Notes: generated by a model not told the origin, from the letters alone. Positions 17,663 to 27,481 are shown, numbered from the stretch's first letter. The stretch: DNA of 64,000 nt from Chromatocurvus halotolerans (GCF_004340525.1 NZ_SLWX01000004.1:1-64000), one strand, 5' to 3'. Made by a program: numbers and translations.

Positions 17663-18862
17663 CTACTCCGTGTCGTCGAGACCGCCACCAATCAGCCTGC
17701 CACCGCGCACCCAGACATCTCCATCCACCGTCACGGTCGTATCCGCAAAGAAGTTCCAGCGCACGTAACCGCCTCCCACCTCACCACCCAGTTCCGTGTT
17801 GTCACCGAGTGACAGGCGAACCACGCCCGCGCCATAGCCGTAGTAGGGAATCCATGGCTGCTCCTCGGGCACGGCGAGCAGCGGATTGAAGCCGAGGGCG
17901 AACTCGCGGAAGGCGCGCCCAGCGCCACCGGCAGCGGCCATCTCAGCCTTGACGGCGTCCTCGCCTTCCCCGGCGGTCACGTCGATCACCTGGCCCTTGT
18001 CGAAGGTCAGCACGAGGCCCGAGACCGGCTCGCCGGACCACTGGGACGGCGGAAAGGCGATGGTGCCGTTGACGCTATCTTCTATCGGTGCCACACGCAT
18101 GACGCCGGCGGGCAGCTCGATTTCGCGATCGACGAGCACGCGGCCAGCGTCGGTGCGCGCACCGGAGGCATCGCCATCCTGAAGGTTCACCGGTCGATCG
18201 CCGATACGAAAGCGGATATCGGTGCCGGCAGGGCTGGTCACGCGGATTTCGCTGCCGCGCATGGCCGCCTCGAAGCCCTGCAGTGTGCGGGCAAGGGCGG
18301 CGTAATCCGTTTCCAGAACAGCACGCTCGTAGGTCGCCTCGAGCACGTGGACAGGCGGAAGGGGGTGCCCGGGCAGGGGAACCGCGCTGTTATTGCCAAG
18401 CCAGTGGAAATGCACCGTGCGCCCCCGGCCGGCACGCAGGTTGTCCTGTATGGCCGCGTACGCGGGGTGATCAGGCGTGGAGCCAGGCAGCATGACTGAG
18501 GCATCCACGTCCTTCAGCAGCTCAGCCAGCGCGGGCCTTGCCGCGGCGTCCGCACTCTCTATCACATCCGACCGCCAGCTTTCAGGTATCGGTTCGCCAA
18601 GCACATGGATAACCCCCAGGTCGACCGCGCCGGCTTCCATGACGGCATAGCGCAAATGCGGAATCAGGCCCTCAAACTCACCGGGGTGCGCCACCGCAAG
18701 GAAGGTTTCACCGGGCTGCAGGTCCAGCTGCTCGACCATGCGCCCGGCCATTGCCTCGTAGTCCAATGAAACGTCCAGCGAAACATCCCGCAGCGCCGTC
18801 TGCGAGTGAACCGCAGCGGCGGCGAGGAACAGCGTCATGAAGAAAACGGGAATTCGCATCAT
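17663..18862 (-). CDS. Exported M29-aminopeptidase-like protein, probable loss of metal ligands
   Basis: A 399-residue protein with a signal peptide (MMRIPVFFMTLFLAAAAVHS). The layout resembles the M29 (AmpS/thermophilic aminopeptidase) fold: an N-terminal alpha/beta half, then GSEIRVTSPAGTDIRF, E-F-A-L-G-F-N-P and a SLGDNTELGGEVGGGYVRWN segment. In M29 enzymes the equivalent blocks hold histidines (H-x-x-L-G-D-N and H-x-D); here they read VRLSLGDN and VRWNF, so ligands appear replaced by Arg and Asn. ATG 18862 has AAGGACT six bases upstream. It is divergent from the aspartoacylase-like gene. The family assignment is moderate, and activity is doubtful. Confidence 0.6.
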   Translation of the reverse strand: MMRIPVFFMTLFLAAAAVHSQTALRDVSLDVSLDYEAMAGRMVEQLDLQPGETFLAVAHPGEFEGLIPHLRYAVMEAGAVDLGVIHVLGEPIPESWRSDVIESADAAARPALAELLKDVDASVMLPGSTPDHPAYAAIQDNLRAGRGRTVHFHWLGNNSAVPLPGHPLPPVHVLEATYERAVLETDYAALARTLQGFEAAMRGSEIRVTSPAGTDIRFRIGDRPVNLQDGDASGARTDAGRVLVDREIELPAGVMRVAPIEDSVNGTIAFPPSQWSGEPVSGLVLTFDKGQVIDVTAGEGEDAVKAEMAAAGGAGRAFREFALGFNPLLAVPEEQPWIPYYGYGAGVVRLSLGDNTELGGEVGGGYVRWNFFADTTVTVDGDVWVRGGRLIGGGLDDTE

Positions 18863-19023
18863 AGGAGTCCTTGTTGACATCGCTTACTGATCCAGTGTCC
18901 TGCTCGACTCTCCCCTTTGCGCAATTTCATGGTTGAATAGCGATGACTCGGGAAAAGCACGACATCGGGCGATACTCTCACTCTGCCGCGCCAGACGGGC
19001 CCGGCTTCAGGGACGGATGCACT

Positions 19024-20073
19024 ATGACAATAAACCGGACTATTTGCATGTTTTTGCTGGCCGCGCTGCCGGCGTTCGCCACAGGCGCCGAGACCTTCAG
19101 GGTCGGCGAGCTGGAGGCGCCGCGAGGCCAGCGTGTCTCGGGCTTCCTTCCCGTGCCCGAAGGTGTCGACGAGGGCAGCCAGATTCCCGTAACCATCCTG
19201 CACGGGGCCGAGGACGGTCCGGTCCTTGCCCTGATTGCCGGAACCCACGGCTACGAATACCCGCCGATTACGGCGCTGCAGTCCCTGCGCGACGAGATAG
19301 ACCCGGCAGCGCTGAGCGGCACCATCATCATGGTGCATGTTGCCAACCTGCCATCCTTCCTGGGGCGCACCATTTACTACAGTCCGGTGGATGGCCAGAA
19401 CCTCAATCGGATGTACCCCGGCGATCCAACCGGAACCCTCAGTCAGCGCATCGCTCACGAGATAACGACGAAAGTCATCGACGCGTCGGACTACCTGATT
19501 GATCTGCACGCAGGCGATGGCAACGAGGCGCTGCGTCCTTATGTCTATATGCCAGTGATCGGTGACGCCGAGCTGGACGCACAAACAAAGGGCCTGGCCC
19601 TGGCTTTCGGCCTTGACCATATTGTCATTGACGAGCGCGCGGCGGATACCTCCGGGCCCGCCCGCTTCACTGACCAGACCGCGCTGGTCCGCGGTATCCC
19701 GGCAATCACCACCGAGACCGGTCAGTCAGGCTCCAATGATCCGTACTGGGTTGGACTTGCGGAAAACGGGGTGCAGAACGTGCTGCGACACCTGAACATG
19801 CTGCCCGGCGATGAGTACATCAACGAAGGCGTCACCTGGCTTGGGGATTACCAGGTCATTGCCAGCCCGCAGTCTGGCATCTTCCGGGCGGTAACGAAGG
19901 ATGGCTATGTCGTGTCGGAGGGCGCGCTGCTGGGCGTTCTCGTGGATTTCTTCGGCGATGAGATCGCGGAAATACGCGCCCCGTTTTCCGGCGTCGTCAA
20001 TTACGTGATCAGCACGCCACCTGTAAGCCAGGGCGAGCCTGTCGCGATGCTGAGCAAGATTCGCGAAGATTGA
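19024..20073 (+). CDS. Exported succinylglutamate desuccinylase/aspartoacylase-family protein
   Basis: A 349-residue M14-type zinc enzyme with a signal peptide (TICMFLLAALPAFATGA). The zinc site is visible: H and E in AGTHGYEYPP near residue 77, and the third ligand His in YLIDLHAGDGNEALRP near 165. Substrate arginine-type blocks include GQNLNRMYPGDPTGTLSQR. The E-T-G-Q block near 240 probably holds the catalytic glutamate. The C-terminal 70 residues form the small beta domain typical of AstE/AspA-like proteins (SGIFRAV.KDGYVVSEGALLG). Periplasmic location suggests hydrolysis of an N-acylated or peptide-like compound. ATG 19024 is chosen because the signal peptide begins there. Confidence 0.85.
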   Translation: MTINRTICMFLLAALPAFATGAETFRVGELEAPRGQRVSGFLPVPEGVDEGSQIPVTILHGAEDGPVLALIAGTHGYEYPPITALQSLRDEIDPAALSGTIIMVHVANLPSFLGRTIYYSPVDGQNLNRMYPGDPTGTLSQRIAHEITTKVIDASDYLIDLHAGDGNEALRPYVYMPVIGDAELDAQTKGLALAFGLDHIVIDERAADTSGPARFTDQTALVRGIPAITTETGQSGSNDPYWVGLAENGVQNVLRHLNMLPGDEYINEGVTWLGDYQVIASPQSGIFRAVTKDGYVVSEGALLGVLVDFFGDEIAEIRAPFSGVVNYVISTPPVSQGEPVAMLSKIRED

Positions 20074-20268
20074 CGAGACCAGCGCATCGAGACAGCACGC
20101 CATTGCGAGGGGTGTCGTGATCGACTGCCACTGATTCGACCACCTCGCTCGTGCGCGGTATGAACGTATCCGATGCAGACTTGGTCACGACAGTGGCAGC
20201 CGATATACTCGTCCCGTGACCTGCCGGTCATCGATAAAAATGCAGAATAAAAACCAAGAGGCCTGATT

Positions 20269-21750
20269 ATGCGTCAACACACCACCCTGGGGCGTGCCCT
20301 GATTCTCATTGCAGTCACCTCAACACTGATCGCCTGCTCGGGTAGCGAGAGTACGGCACCGCTGCCATCGGTGACGCCACCGGCAGCCCCCCAGCCACCG
20401 GAACCACCCCCCGAAGAAACCCCGGAAATCACGCGCGTCCACGATGACCGCGTGTTTACACCCGCCGAGGATGTGTCGTTCGAGCCCCAGGCTGGCGCGC
20501 AGGCCTTTTTTGGCGTTTACGAGGGCATTCAGGGCGACGCGGTCTATTCGGCGGAAATTCCCGATACCTGGAACGGCGGCCTGGTGATGTACACGCACGG
20601 CTTCCGCGGAAACGGCGAGACACTGACCGTATCGATTCCCGACCCCGCCTGGCGTGGCACTGTGCTCGGTGCCGGGTATGCCTGGGCAGCCTCGTCGTTC
20701 TCTGCCAACTACTATGATGTGCGAGCCGGCGTGGAAGACACCAACCGGCTGGCCACCGAGGTCATGGACTACATTGAGCGCGATTTTGGCCAGCGCTTTG
20801 ACGAGCCCGGCCAGCGGCTGATTTCCGGCTACTCCATGGGCGGACACATCGCGGCCGCCGCGGTTGAGCGCGAGGCGCGGGACAGCGCCCGCTTCAGGGT
20901 AGACTACGCCGGTGCCGCACCTTTCTGTCAGTCCGAACAGAATCAGTTTCAGTGGCTGGGTGACTACCCGTTGCTGGCACAGACCCTTGCCGGGCTCGGC
21001 GACCGGCCACGCGAAGACTTTCCGGCACTGGCGCCACAGATCATTGGCACACTGTTCGAGCTTGACGACAACGGCAATCCGACCTGGGTCCCGGCGAATG
21101 CCGAGGGCGAACGCCTGCGGCAGGCCGCCATACAGCTGACCGGCGGCGAGCGCCCGATCTTCGCCGACTTCGGCTTCGTGCAGAACACGTGGCAGGAGGC
21201 CGTGCTTTCTACCGGTGGGGCCGACGGAACGATTGACGGTATCCTCGCGGGCAACATCTACAACAACCAGCAGCGTCAGTACCGCTTTCGCCGCGGCGGG
21301 GAACCGCAGGCTGATGAGCAGGAACTGAACGACCGCATTGAGCGCGTGGCTGCAGATGATAACGTCAACGCGCCGCGCGAGGACGGCGTTCGCTGGCTGC
21401 CCCTGGTCAACGGTGAGTTCGATGTGCCGGTACTGACGTTGCACACGCTCGGGGATTTCTACGTGCCATTCCGCCACCAGCAGCTTTACCGCGAGCGCGC
21501 GATCGATAGTGGTGCCGAGGATCTGCTGGTACAGCGCGCTATCCGGGCACCCGGACACTGCGACTTTACCGGGACTGAGATCGTCACTGCACTCAGCGAC
21601 TGGCTGCGCTGGGTAAACGGCGGCCCCACGCCGGCTGGCGATGAGGTGCTGGACGCGGAGGTCGTGGCTGACGCTGACTACGGCTGCGCGTTTACCGCTA
21701 ACGACGGAACGCGGGATCGTTCGGCCCTGCCCGCCTGCAGCGCGCCCTGA
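20269..21750 (+). CDS. Alpha/beta-hydrolase lipoprotein
   Basis: A 493-residue lipoprotein: signal peptide with the lipobox LIAC at residues 21-24, then a proline-rich spacer (about 25-55) that would hold the enzyme off the membrane. The catalytic domain has the oxyanion region YTHGFRGNGE, the nucleophile elbow GYSMGGHIAAA near residue 190, an acidic residue in HTLGDFYVPF near 390 and the histidine in APGHCDFTG near 425. Cysteines late in the chain may pair. It resembles secreted esterases or tannase-like hydrolases; substrate unknown. An AAGAGGCCTG tract precedes the ATG. Confidence 0.8.
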   Translation: MRQHTTLGRALILIAVTSTLIACSGSESTAPLPSVTPPAAPQPPEPPPEETPEITRVHDDRVFTPAEDVSFEPQAGAQAFFGVYEGIQGDAVYSAEIPDTWNGGLVMYTHGFRGNGETLTVSIPDPAWRGTVLGAGYAWAASSFSANYYDVRAGVEDTNRLATEVMDYIERDFGQRFDEPGQRLISGYSMGGHIAAAAVEREARDSARFRVDYAGAAPFCQSEQNQFQWLGDYPLLAQTLAGLGDRPREDFPALAPQIIGTLFELDDNGNPTWVPANAEGERLRQAAIQLTGGERPIFADFGFVQNTWQEAVLSTGGADGTIDGILAGNIYNNQQRQYRFRRGGEPQADEQELNDRIERVAADDNVNAPREDGVRWLPLVNGEFDVPVLTLHTLGDFYVPFRHQQLYRERAIDSGAEDLLVQRAIRAPGHCDFTGTEIVTALSDWLRWVNGGPTPAGDEVLDAEVVADADYGCAFTANDGTRDRSALPACSAP

Positions 21751-21880
21751 CCGGCTGCATTGAAGGCGCGCAATGCGGCCGCTGGTCATGAAAAAAAACC
21801 CTGTCTATACTCGGGACACGCCCGGCCAACGGGCTCTGTTTTTCCCACAGCCCAATCACCCAACAAAACGGCGGAGCATC

Positions 21881-24800
21881 ATGACATACCTACGCAGTTT
21901 TTTTGTCGCCTTACTGGTTCCTGTTTCCCTGCTGCTGGCGACTGCACAGCCGGCTTATTCCTACGATGAAGCGCTGTACGACGCGATGGAATATCGTCTT
22001 GTCGGCCCCTACCGCGGTGGCCGCTCCGCCACCGTGACCGGCGTCCCCGGCGATCGCAATACCTATTACTTCGGCGCGGTCGGCGGTGGTGTCTGGAAAA
22101 CCCATGACGGCGGCAGCAAGTGGGAGAACATTACGGATGGCTATTTCGGCGGCTCCGTGGGATCGGTTGCCGTGTCCGAGTCGGATCCCAACGTGATTTA
22201 CGTCGGCCTCGGCGAAAAAACCATCCGCGGTAACGTCTCCTCCAACTTCGGCGTCTGGAAGTCTACCGATGCCGGCAAGAGCTGGTCGTTCATTGGCCTT
22301 GAGGACACCCGCCACATCGGCCGCATCCGCGTTCACCCCACCAACCCCGACATCGTGTACGTGGCCGCAATGGGCGACCTCTGGCAGCCCAGTGAGGCAC
22401 GCGGCGTCTACAAGAGCACCAACGGCGGCGAGACCTGGGAAAAAATCCTGTATGCGAACGAAGATGCAGGCGCGGTTGACCTCACCTTCGATCCCGGCAA
22501 CCCGCGCATTCTTTACGCCAGCACCTGGAATGTGCGCCGCACGCCGCACAGCCTCTCCAGCGGCGGCCCCGGATCGGACCTGTGGAAGAGCACCGACTCG
22601 GGGGAGACCTGGGAAAACCTCACGGCACTGCCAAACATGCCCGAAGAGCCGCGCGGCATCATCGGGGTCACCGTCTCGCCGGTGAATTCCGACCGGGTCT
22701 GGGCCATTATCGAGGCCGAGGACGGCGGCGTCTTCCGCTCGGACGATGCCGGAGAAAGCTGGGAGAAAATCAACAGCGACCGGGCGCTGCGCTCGCGGGC
22801 CTGGTACTACACGCGCATCATTGCCGACTCACAGAACGAGAACACCGTCTACGTCATGAATGTCTCGTACGGCAAGTCCACCGATGGCGGCAAGACGTTC
22901 AGCCTGCACCGCGCTCCCCACGGTGACCATCACGACCTGTGGATAGACCCCGAGAACAACCGCCGCATGATCATTGCCGATGACGGCGGCGCCCAGGTTT
23001 CCACAGACGGCGGCGACAGCTGGACCACCTATCACAACCAGCCCACGGCTCAGTTCTACCGCATCGCCACCGATGATCACTTCCCCTACCGCATCTACGG
23101 GGCTCAGCAGGACAACTCCTCCATTCGCATCCCCCATCGCAGCGACGGCGTCGCCATTACGGAAAGCGACTGGGAGGTGACGGCCGGCGGTGAAAGCGCG
23201 TATCACGCCATCGACCCCGACAACAACGACATCATCTATGGCGGCAACTACAAGGGCTACCTCTACCGCTACAACCATGAGAACAGCCAACGCCGATCCA
23301 TCAACGTGTGGCCGCTGAACCCGGCGGGCTCCGGCGTGGAAGTCATGAAGTATCGCTTCAACTGGAACTTCCCGACCTTCTTCTCGCACCACGATGACGA
23401 CAGGCTGTACGCTTTTTCGAACCAGGTGCACGTTTCCACCACCGAAGGGCAGAACTGGGACACCATCAGTCCGGACCTCACCCGCGCCATACCCGAAACG
23501 CTGGTGTCATCGGGCGGTCCCATCACGCAGGACAACACAGGGGTGGAGTTCTACGCCACCATTCTCACCGCCAATGAGAGCCACCATGAGGAGGGCGTGC
23601 TGTGGACCGGCTCCGACGACGGGCTTGTGCACCTTACCCGCGATGGCGGCGAAAGCTGGCAGGACGTCACGCCGCCTGGAGCGCCGGAACTGCTGATGTG
23701 GAACTCGATAGATATCCACCCCACCGAGAAGGGCGGCGTCTACCTGGCGGGAACCCTGTACAAGACCGGTGATTTTGCGCCTTACCTGTACAAGACCACC
23801 GACTATGGAAAGACCTGGACAAAAATCACCGCCGGTATCGATCCGCTGCACTTCACGCGGGTCGTGCGCGCCGATCCGGAACGGGCGGGATTGCTCTATG
23901 CCGGCACCGAATACGGCATGTACGTGTCCTTTGACGACGGCGACAGCTGGCAGACCTTCCAGCTGAATCTGCCCGAGGTGCCCATCACCGACCTGCAGGT
24001 TCGCGACCGCAACCTGATTGTCGCCACCCAGGGGCGCAGCTTCTGGATCATCGATGATCTGTCACCGTTGCACCAGTTGAACGACGCCGTGGCCAGTGCC
24101 GACGTGCACCTGTATCAGCCCAAGCCCAGCTACCGCCTCCGCCAGGGTGGCCGCGGCGAGCGCGATCCCCTGCTGGAGGGCGAAAACCACCCACAGGGCG
24201 TCATGCTCTATTTCCGCCTGAAGGAGGCGCCCACGGCGTCCGACCCGGTTCGCCTGGAGATTCTGGAGGAAGATGGCACGCTGGTGAAAGCCTTCACCAG
24301 CGATGCCGGCGATGATGAGAAAGACCGCAAGCTGGAGGCACAGCCGGGGACGAATCTTTTCGTCTGGGACATGCGCTACCCGGATGCCGTCGCCTTCGAT
24401 GGACTGATTCTCTATTCCTCCAACACCCGGGGACCCACCGCCGTACCGGGCACCTACCGGGCACGACTGACGGCCGGTGGCAACAGCGTGGAGCAGGACT
24501 TCGAGATTCTGAAAGACCCCCGGGTCAACAGCTCACTGGCGGACCTGCAGGCGCAGTTCGACTTCCTGATAGAGGTTCGCGACAAGCTCTCGGAAGCGCA
24601 CCAGGCCGTGATCGACATCCGCAGCCTGCGGACAGATCTGGACTACCTGCAGGGCAAGCTGGATGACAGGTCTGAAGGCAACGCCGGGGCAGCGGCGATC
24701 ATCGAGGCGATTGCGGCCCTGAAGGAAGAACTCGGGGTCATAGAGAACAATATCCACGAAACCCGCAATGAGGCACAGCAGGATCCGCTGAACTTCGGCA

Positions 24801-25009
24801 TCAAGCTCAACAACCGCCTGGCGTACCTGGCGATGCACGAGTCCGCCGGCGACTTCCGCCCGACCGACCAGGCGGTCGAGTACAAGGCAGAGGTGTCAGC
24901 GCAGATCGATGAGGAGCTGGCCACGCTGGAGACACTGCTGACTGATTCGCTGCCCGAGATCAACCGGATGATGAAACAGCAGAATATCGAGGTTCTCCCG
25001 GTTCCTTGA
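21881..25009 (+). CDS. Exported Asp-box (BNR/sortilin-like) beta-propeller protein
   Basis: A 1042-residue exported protein (signal peptide to about PAYSYDEA). It carries about nine Asp-box motifs S/T-x-D-x-G-x-x-W spread through the first 700 residues, for example THDGGSKW, STDAGKSW, STNGGETW, STDSGETW, SDDAGESW, STDGGDSW, TRDGGESW and SFDDGDSW, which form one or two propellers as in VPS10/sortilin-like proteins. A beta-sandwich region (about 750-870) and a helical, coiled-coil-like C-terminus follow. Bacterial relatives are called glycosyl hydrolases, but no sialidase active site is seen. GGAG lies five bases before ATG 21881. It probably shares a transcript with the next gene. Confidence 0.85.
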   Translation: MTYLRSFFVALLVPVSLLLATAQPAYSYDEALYDAMEYRLVGPYRGGRSATVTGVPGDRNTYYFGAVGGGVWKTHDGGSKWENITDGYFGGSVGSVAVSESDPNVIYVGLGEKTIRGNVSSNFGVWKSTDAGKSWSFIGLEDTRHIGRIRVHPTNPDIVYVAAMGDLWQPSEARGVYKSTNGGETWEKILYANEDAGAVDLTFDPGNPRILYASTWNVRRTPHSLSSGGPGSDLWKSTDSGETWENLTALPNMPEEPRGIIGVTVSPVNSDRVWAIIEAEDGGVFRSDDAGESWEKINSDRALRSRAWYYTRIIADSQNENTVYVMNVSYGKSTDGGKTFSLHRAPHGDHHDLWIDPENNRRMIIADDGGAQVSTDGGDSWTTYHNQPTAQFYRIATDDHFPYRIYGAQQDNSSIRIPHRSDGVAITESDWEVTAGGESAYHAIDPDNNDIIYGGNYKGYLYRYNHENSQRRSINVWPLNPAGSGVEVMKYRFNWNFPTFFSHHDDDRLYAFSNQVHVSTTEGQNWDTISPDLTRAIPETLVSSGGPITQDNTGVEFYATILTANESHHEEGVLWTGSDDGLVHLTRDGGESWQDVTPPGAPELLMWNSIDIHPTEKGGVYLAGTLYKTGDFAPYLYKTTDYGKTWTKITAGIDPLHFTRVVRADPERAGLLYAGTEYGMYVSFDDGDSWQTFQLNLPEVPITDLQVRDRNLIVATQGRSFWIIDDLSPLHQLNDAVASADVHLYQPKPSYRLRQGGRGERDPLLEGENHPQGVMLYFRLKEAPTASDPVRLEILEEDGTLVKAFTSDAGDDEKDRKLEAQPGTNLFVWDMRYPDAVAFDGLILYSSNTRGPTAVPGTYRARLTAGGNSVEQDFEILKDPRVNSSLADLQAQFDFLIEVRDKLSEAHQAVIDIRSLRTDLDYLQGKLDDRSEGNAGAAAIIEAIAALKEELGVIENNIHETRNEAQQDPLNFGIKLNNRLAYLAMHESAGDFRPTDQAVEYKAEVSAQIDEELATLETLLTDSLPEINRMMKQQNIEVLPVP

Positions 25010-25011
25010 AC

Positions 25012-25060
25012 GGCCGGGCCGCGAAAGGCCGGGCCGCGACAGGCCGGGCCGCGACAGGCC
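25012..25060. repeat. 15-bp tandem repeat between the propeller and DUF5916 genes
   Basis: Three near-perfect copies of a 15-bp GC-rich unit (ggccgggccgcgaca; the first copy ends aaa instead of aca) start three bases after the stop of the Asp-box gene and trail off into ggcccga. The units lie in the 91-base gap before the next gene. They contain ggccgggcc, capable of local pairing, but no terminator T-run. Confidence 0.9.
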
Positions 25061-25103
25061 CGATGACACTGACAATAACAACAAAAGGATATCCCCGTCC
25101 GTG

Positions 25104-27350
25104 ATGAACCTCCTGATGCGACGCCATGAGGCGTCGCCTGGCGTCTATTTCCGCCCAAGGCGCGTCCTCCCCATCGCGCTGATCGCTGCCCTGCACCTGT
25201 TGGCCCCGGACGCCGACGCCGCCCGGGGCGACCGCCCCACCCTGGGCGCGGAGCGACTGAGCAGCGTGCCAACCCTTGACGGCAACGTTCTCGAAGACGC
25301 GGCCTGGCGCGGCCTGCAGCCGGCAACCGGGTTCCGCCAGACCCAGCCCGACGAGGGAGCGCCGGCGTCCCAGCGCACGGAAGTGTTCGTGGGCTACACC
25401 GACGACACGCTCTACGTTGCGGTTATCGCCTACGATACGGATCCGGCGGCCATCGTTGCGTCGGACAGTCGCCGCGACGCCTCCCTGGATGATTCGGACA
25501 GCTTCCGCATGATCATCGACGGCTTCCAGGACCGCCAGAATGGACTGGTCTTCGGCACCAATCCCGCCGGCATCCAGTACGATGGCCAGCTGGTGAAGGA
25601 ATCGACCGGTTTCACCAGCGCCAGCGGTTCGGGCTTCAATCTGAACTGGGACGCCCCCTGGGAAGTGGCGGCCACGACCGGCACCTACGGCTGGTCCGCG
25701 GAGTTCGAGATTCCCTTTCGCTCGTTGCGCTACGGTGGCGGTGAGGTGCAGGACTGGGGCATCAACTTTCAGCGCAATATCCGCCGCAACAACAATGAAA
25801 TCGTGTTCTGGGCACCGCTGGACCGGCAGTTCTCAATCCTGCGCGTGTACGACGCGGGCAATCTGGCCGGTATCGAGCCACCGCCCCAGCGCAGCCTGCT
25901 GGTAACCCCCTACGCGCTGGGGCGCGCCGGCAAGGGCGAGGGCTTTGATGGCACGATTCAGGAGGAGGAATTCGGCGTCGATGTGAAGTACACCCTCACA
26001 CCCAGCCTGACGCTGGACCTGACCTACAACACCGACTTCGCGCAGGTGGAAGTGGACGACCAACAGGTCAACCTGAACCGATTCAACCTGTTCTTCCCGG
26101 AAAAACGCCCCTTCTTCCTGGAAAATGCCGGCCAGTACACAGTGGGCACACCGCAGGAAGTGGAGTTCTTCTTCAGCCGCAACATCGGCATCGACGCCAA
26201 TGGACTGCCCACGCCTATCGTCGGTGGCGCGCGCCTGTCCGGCAAGATCGGACAGTCGACGAATGTCGGGCTCCTGCACATGCGCACGGAAGACGTGCCG
26301 GGCGAGGCGCCACAGAATGACTTCTCGGTGGTGCGGATGAATCGCGAGCTGGACAACCGCTCGTCCTTCGGTGCCGTCTTCATCAATCGCGAAGGCGATG
26401 GCAGCCTGCTGCCGGCGGACCAGGACGACTACAACCGTACCTACGGCGTTGACGGCCGCTGGGGGTTCGGCGACTACGGCACCGTGAGCGGCTGGGCCGG
26501 GATGACCGACACACCGGGGCTCGACGGTGACGAGCACGCCTACAACATACGGGTGGACTACGACTCGCCGGAGTGGTCGAACAACTTCGCCTTCACCGAG
26601 GTCTCGGAGGACTTCAACCCGGAAGTAGGCTTCCTGAGCCGCGACGACTACCGCAAGGTGGAGGGCCGCATTCTCTATCGCTACCGGCCGCGTGACGTTG
26701 CGGGACTGCTGGAGCTGCGGCCACACGTGTCCTACCGCGGCTGGTGGGACCTCGAAGGTGAGCAGGAGTCCGGTTTTCTGCACGTGGACAACCACTTCGA
26801 GTGGCGCACCAGCGCCGAAATCCACACTGGCATGAACTTCACCTATGAGCGCGTCAAGGAACCCTTCGAGCTGGTCGACGGTGTCGAGGTGCCGGTGGGT
26901 GAATACGACAACTCGGAGGTGCAGCTGGTGTTCATGTCCGACGAGGGCAAAGCCCTCTACGGCGAGCTGCGCAGCTTTCACGGCGGCTTCTTCAATGGCG
27001 AGCGCGACACCCTGCAGCCCACGCTGCGCTACCGCGTCGGCGAGACCTTCTCCACGGAGCTGGCCTGGAACTACAACCGCATTGACCTGCCGACGGAAGA
27101 CGGCGCCTTCAGCATCAACGCCGGTCAGCTGCGCCTGACCTACTCCTTCACCCCCAAGGTGCTGCTGCAGGCGCTGTTCCAGTATGACAACAGGAGTGAT
27201 CGCGTGGGCATGAACGTGCGTTTCTCGGTCCTGCAGCAGGCCAACGCCGGGCTGTTCGTGGTCTACAACGAGGTCGATGAAATGGGCTTTCGCAAGCCCC
27301 GACGCGAATTCGTGCTCAAGTACAGCCATATCCTGGATGTATTGAACTGA
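25104..27350 (+). CDS. DUF5916 outer-membrane protein with CBM9-like domain
   Basis: A 748-residue exported protein. After a signal region (LPIALIAALHLLAPDADAAR) comes a CBM9-like beta-sandwich (about 45-245: TLDGNVLEDAAW, VGYTDDTLYVAVIAYDTDP, WSAEFEIPFRSLRYG). The DUF5916 domain, predicted to be a beta-barrel, fills the rest, with the hallmark FNLFFPEKRPFFLENAGQYT near residue 335 and alternating aromatic strands up to the C-terminal LKYSHILDVLN. The family often occurs beside secreted peptidases or Asp-box proteins and is thought to sit in the outer membrane, but function is unknown. ATG 25104 and the GTG just before it are both possible; AAGGAT lies upstream. Confidence 0.85.
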   Translation: MNLLMRRHEASPGVYFRPRRVLPIALIAALHLLAPDADAARGDRPTLGAERLSSVPTLDGNVLEDAAWRGLQPATGFRQTQPDEGAPASQRTEVFVGYTDDTLYVAVIAYDTDPAAIVASDSRRDASLDDSDSFRMIIDGFQDRQNGLVFGTNPAGIQYDGQLVKESTGFTSASGSGFNLNWDAPWEVAATTGTYGWSAEFEIPFRSLRYGGGEVQDWGINFQRNIRRNNNEIVFWAPLDRQFSILRVYDAGNLAGIEPPPQRSLLVTPYALGRAGKGEGFDGTIQEEEFGVDVKYTLTPSLTLDLTYNTDFAQVEVDDQQVNLNRFNLFFPEKRPFFLENAGQYTVGTPQEVEFFFSRNIGIDANGLPTPIVGGARLSGKIGQSTNVGLLHMRTEDVPGEAPQNDFSVVRMNRELDNRSSFGAVFINREGDGSLLPADQDDYNRTYGVDGRWGFGDYGTVSGWAGMTDTPGLDGDEHAYNIRVDYDSPEWSNNFAFTEVSEDFNPEVGFLSRDDYRKVEGRILYRYRPRDVAGLLELRPHVSYRGWWDLEGEQESGFLHVDNHFEWRTSAEIHTGMNFTYERVKEPFELVDGVEVPVGEYDNSEVQLVFMSDEGKALYGELRSFHGGFFNGERDTLQPTLRYRVGETFSTELAWNYNRIDLPTEDGAFSINAGQLRLTYSFTPKVLLQALFQYDNRSDRVGMNVRFSVLQQANAGLFVVYNEVDEMGFRKPRREFVLKYSHILDVLN

Positions 27351-27367
27351 TACCAGAGAACCGCGGC

Positions 27368-27391
27368 GGCTCGCCTTTCCAGCCGCGAGCC
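27368..27391 (+). other. Stem-loop after the DUF5916 gene
   Basis: A perfect 7-bp inverted repeat (ggctcgc ... gcgagcc, 10-nt loop) 17 bases after the stop. It may end the transcript or protect its 3' end. No T-run follows, so it is not a standard intrinsic terminator. The rest of 27351-27605 holds the chemotaxis promoter. Confidence 0.35.
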
Positions 27392-27481
27392 CGGACCGCC
27401 CGTCCAGGCGCCTCTTGCAGGAACGGGGTTTCGGGGGGCGCGACGGGGCAACAATAATTTCCGGCTCCCCCCTTGAAATCC

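Noticed and set aside
20114-20199. Inverted 9-mers ctgccactg and cagtggcag before the lipoprotein gene
   Set aside because: They are 57 bases apart with nothing else in register; chance is likely, and no operator claim can be supported.
20320-21789. A 489-codon minus-strand frame opposite the lipoprotein hydrolase
   Set aside because: The sense frame has a lipobox and catalytic motifs. The antisense frame has no family signal or ribosome site.
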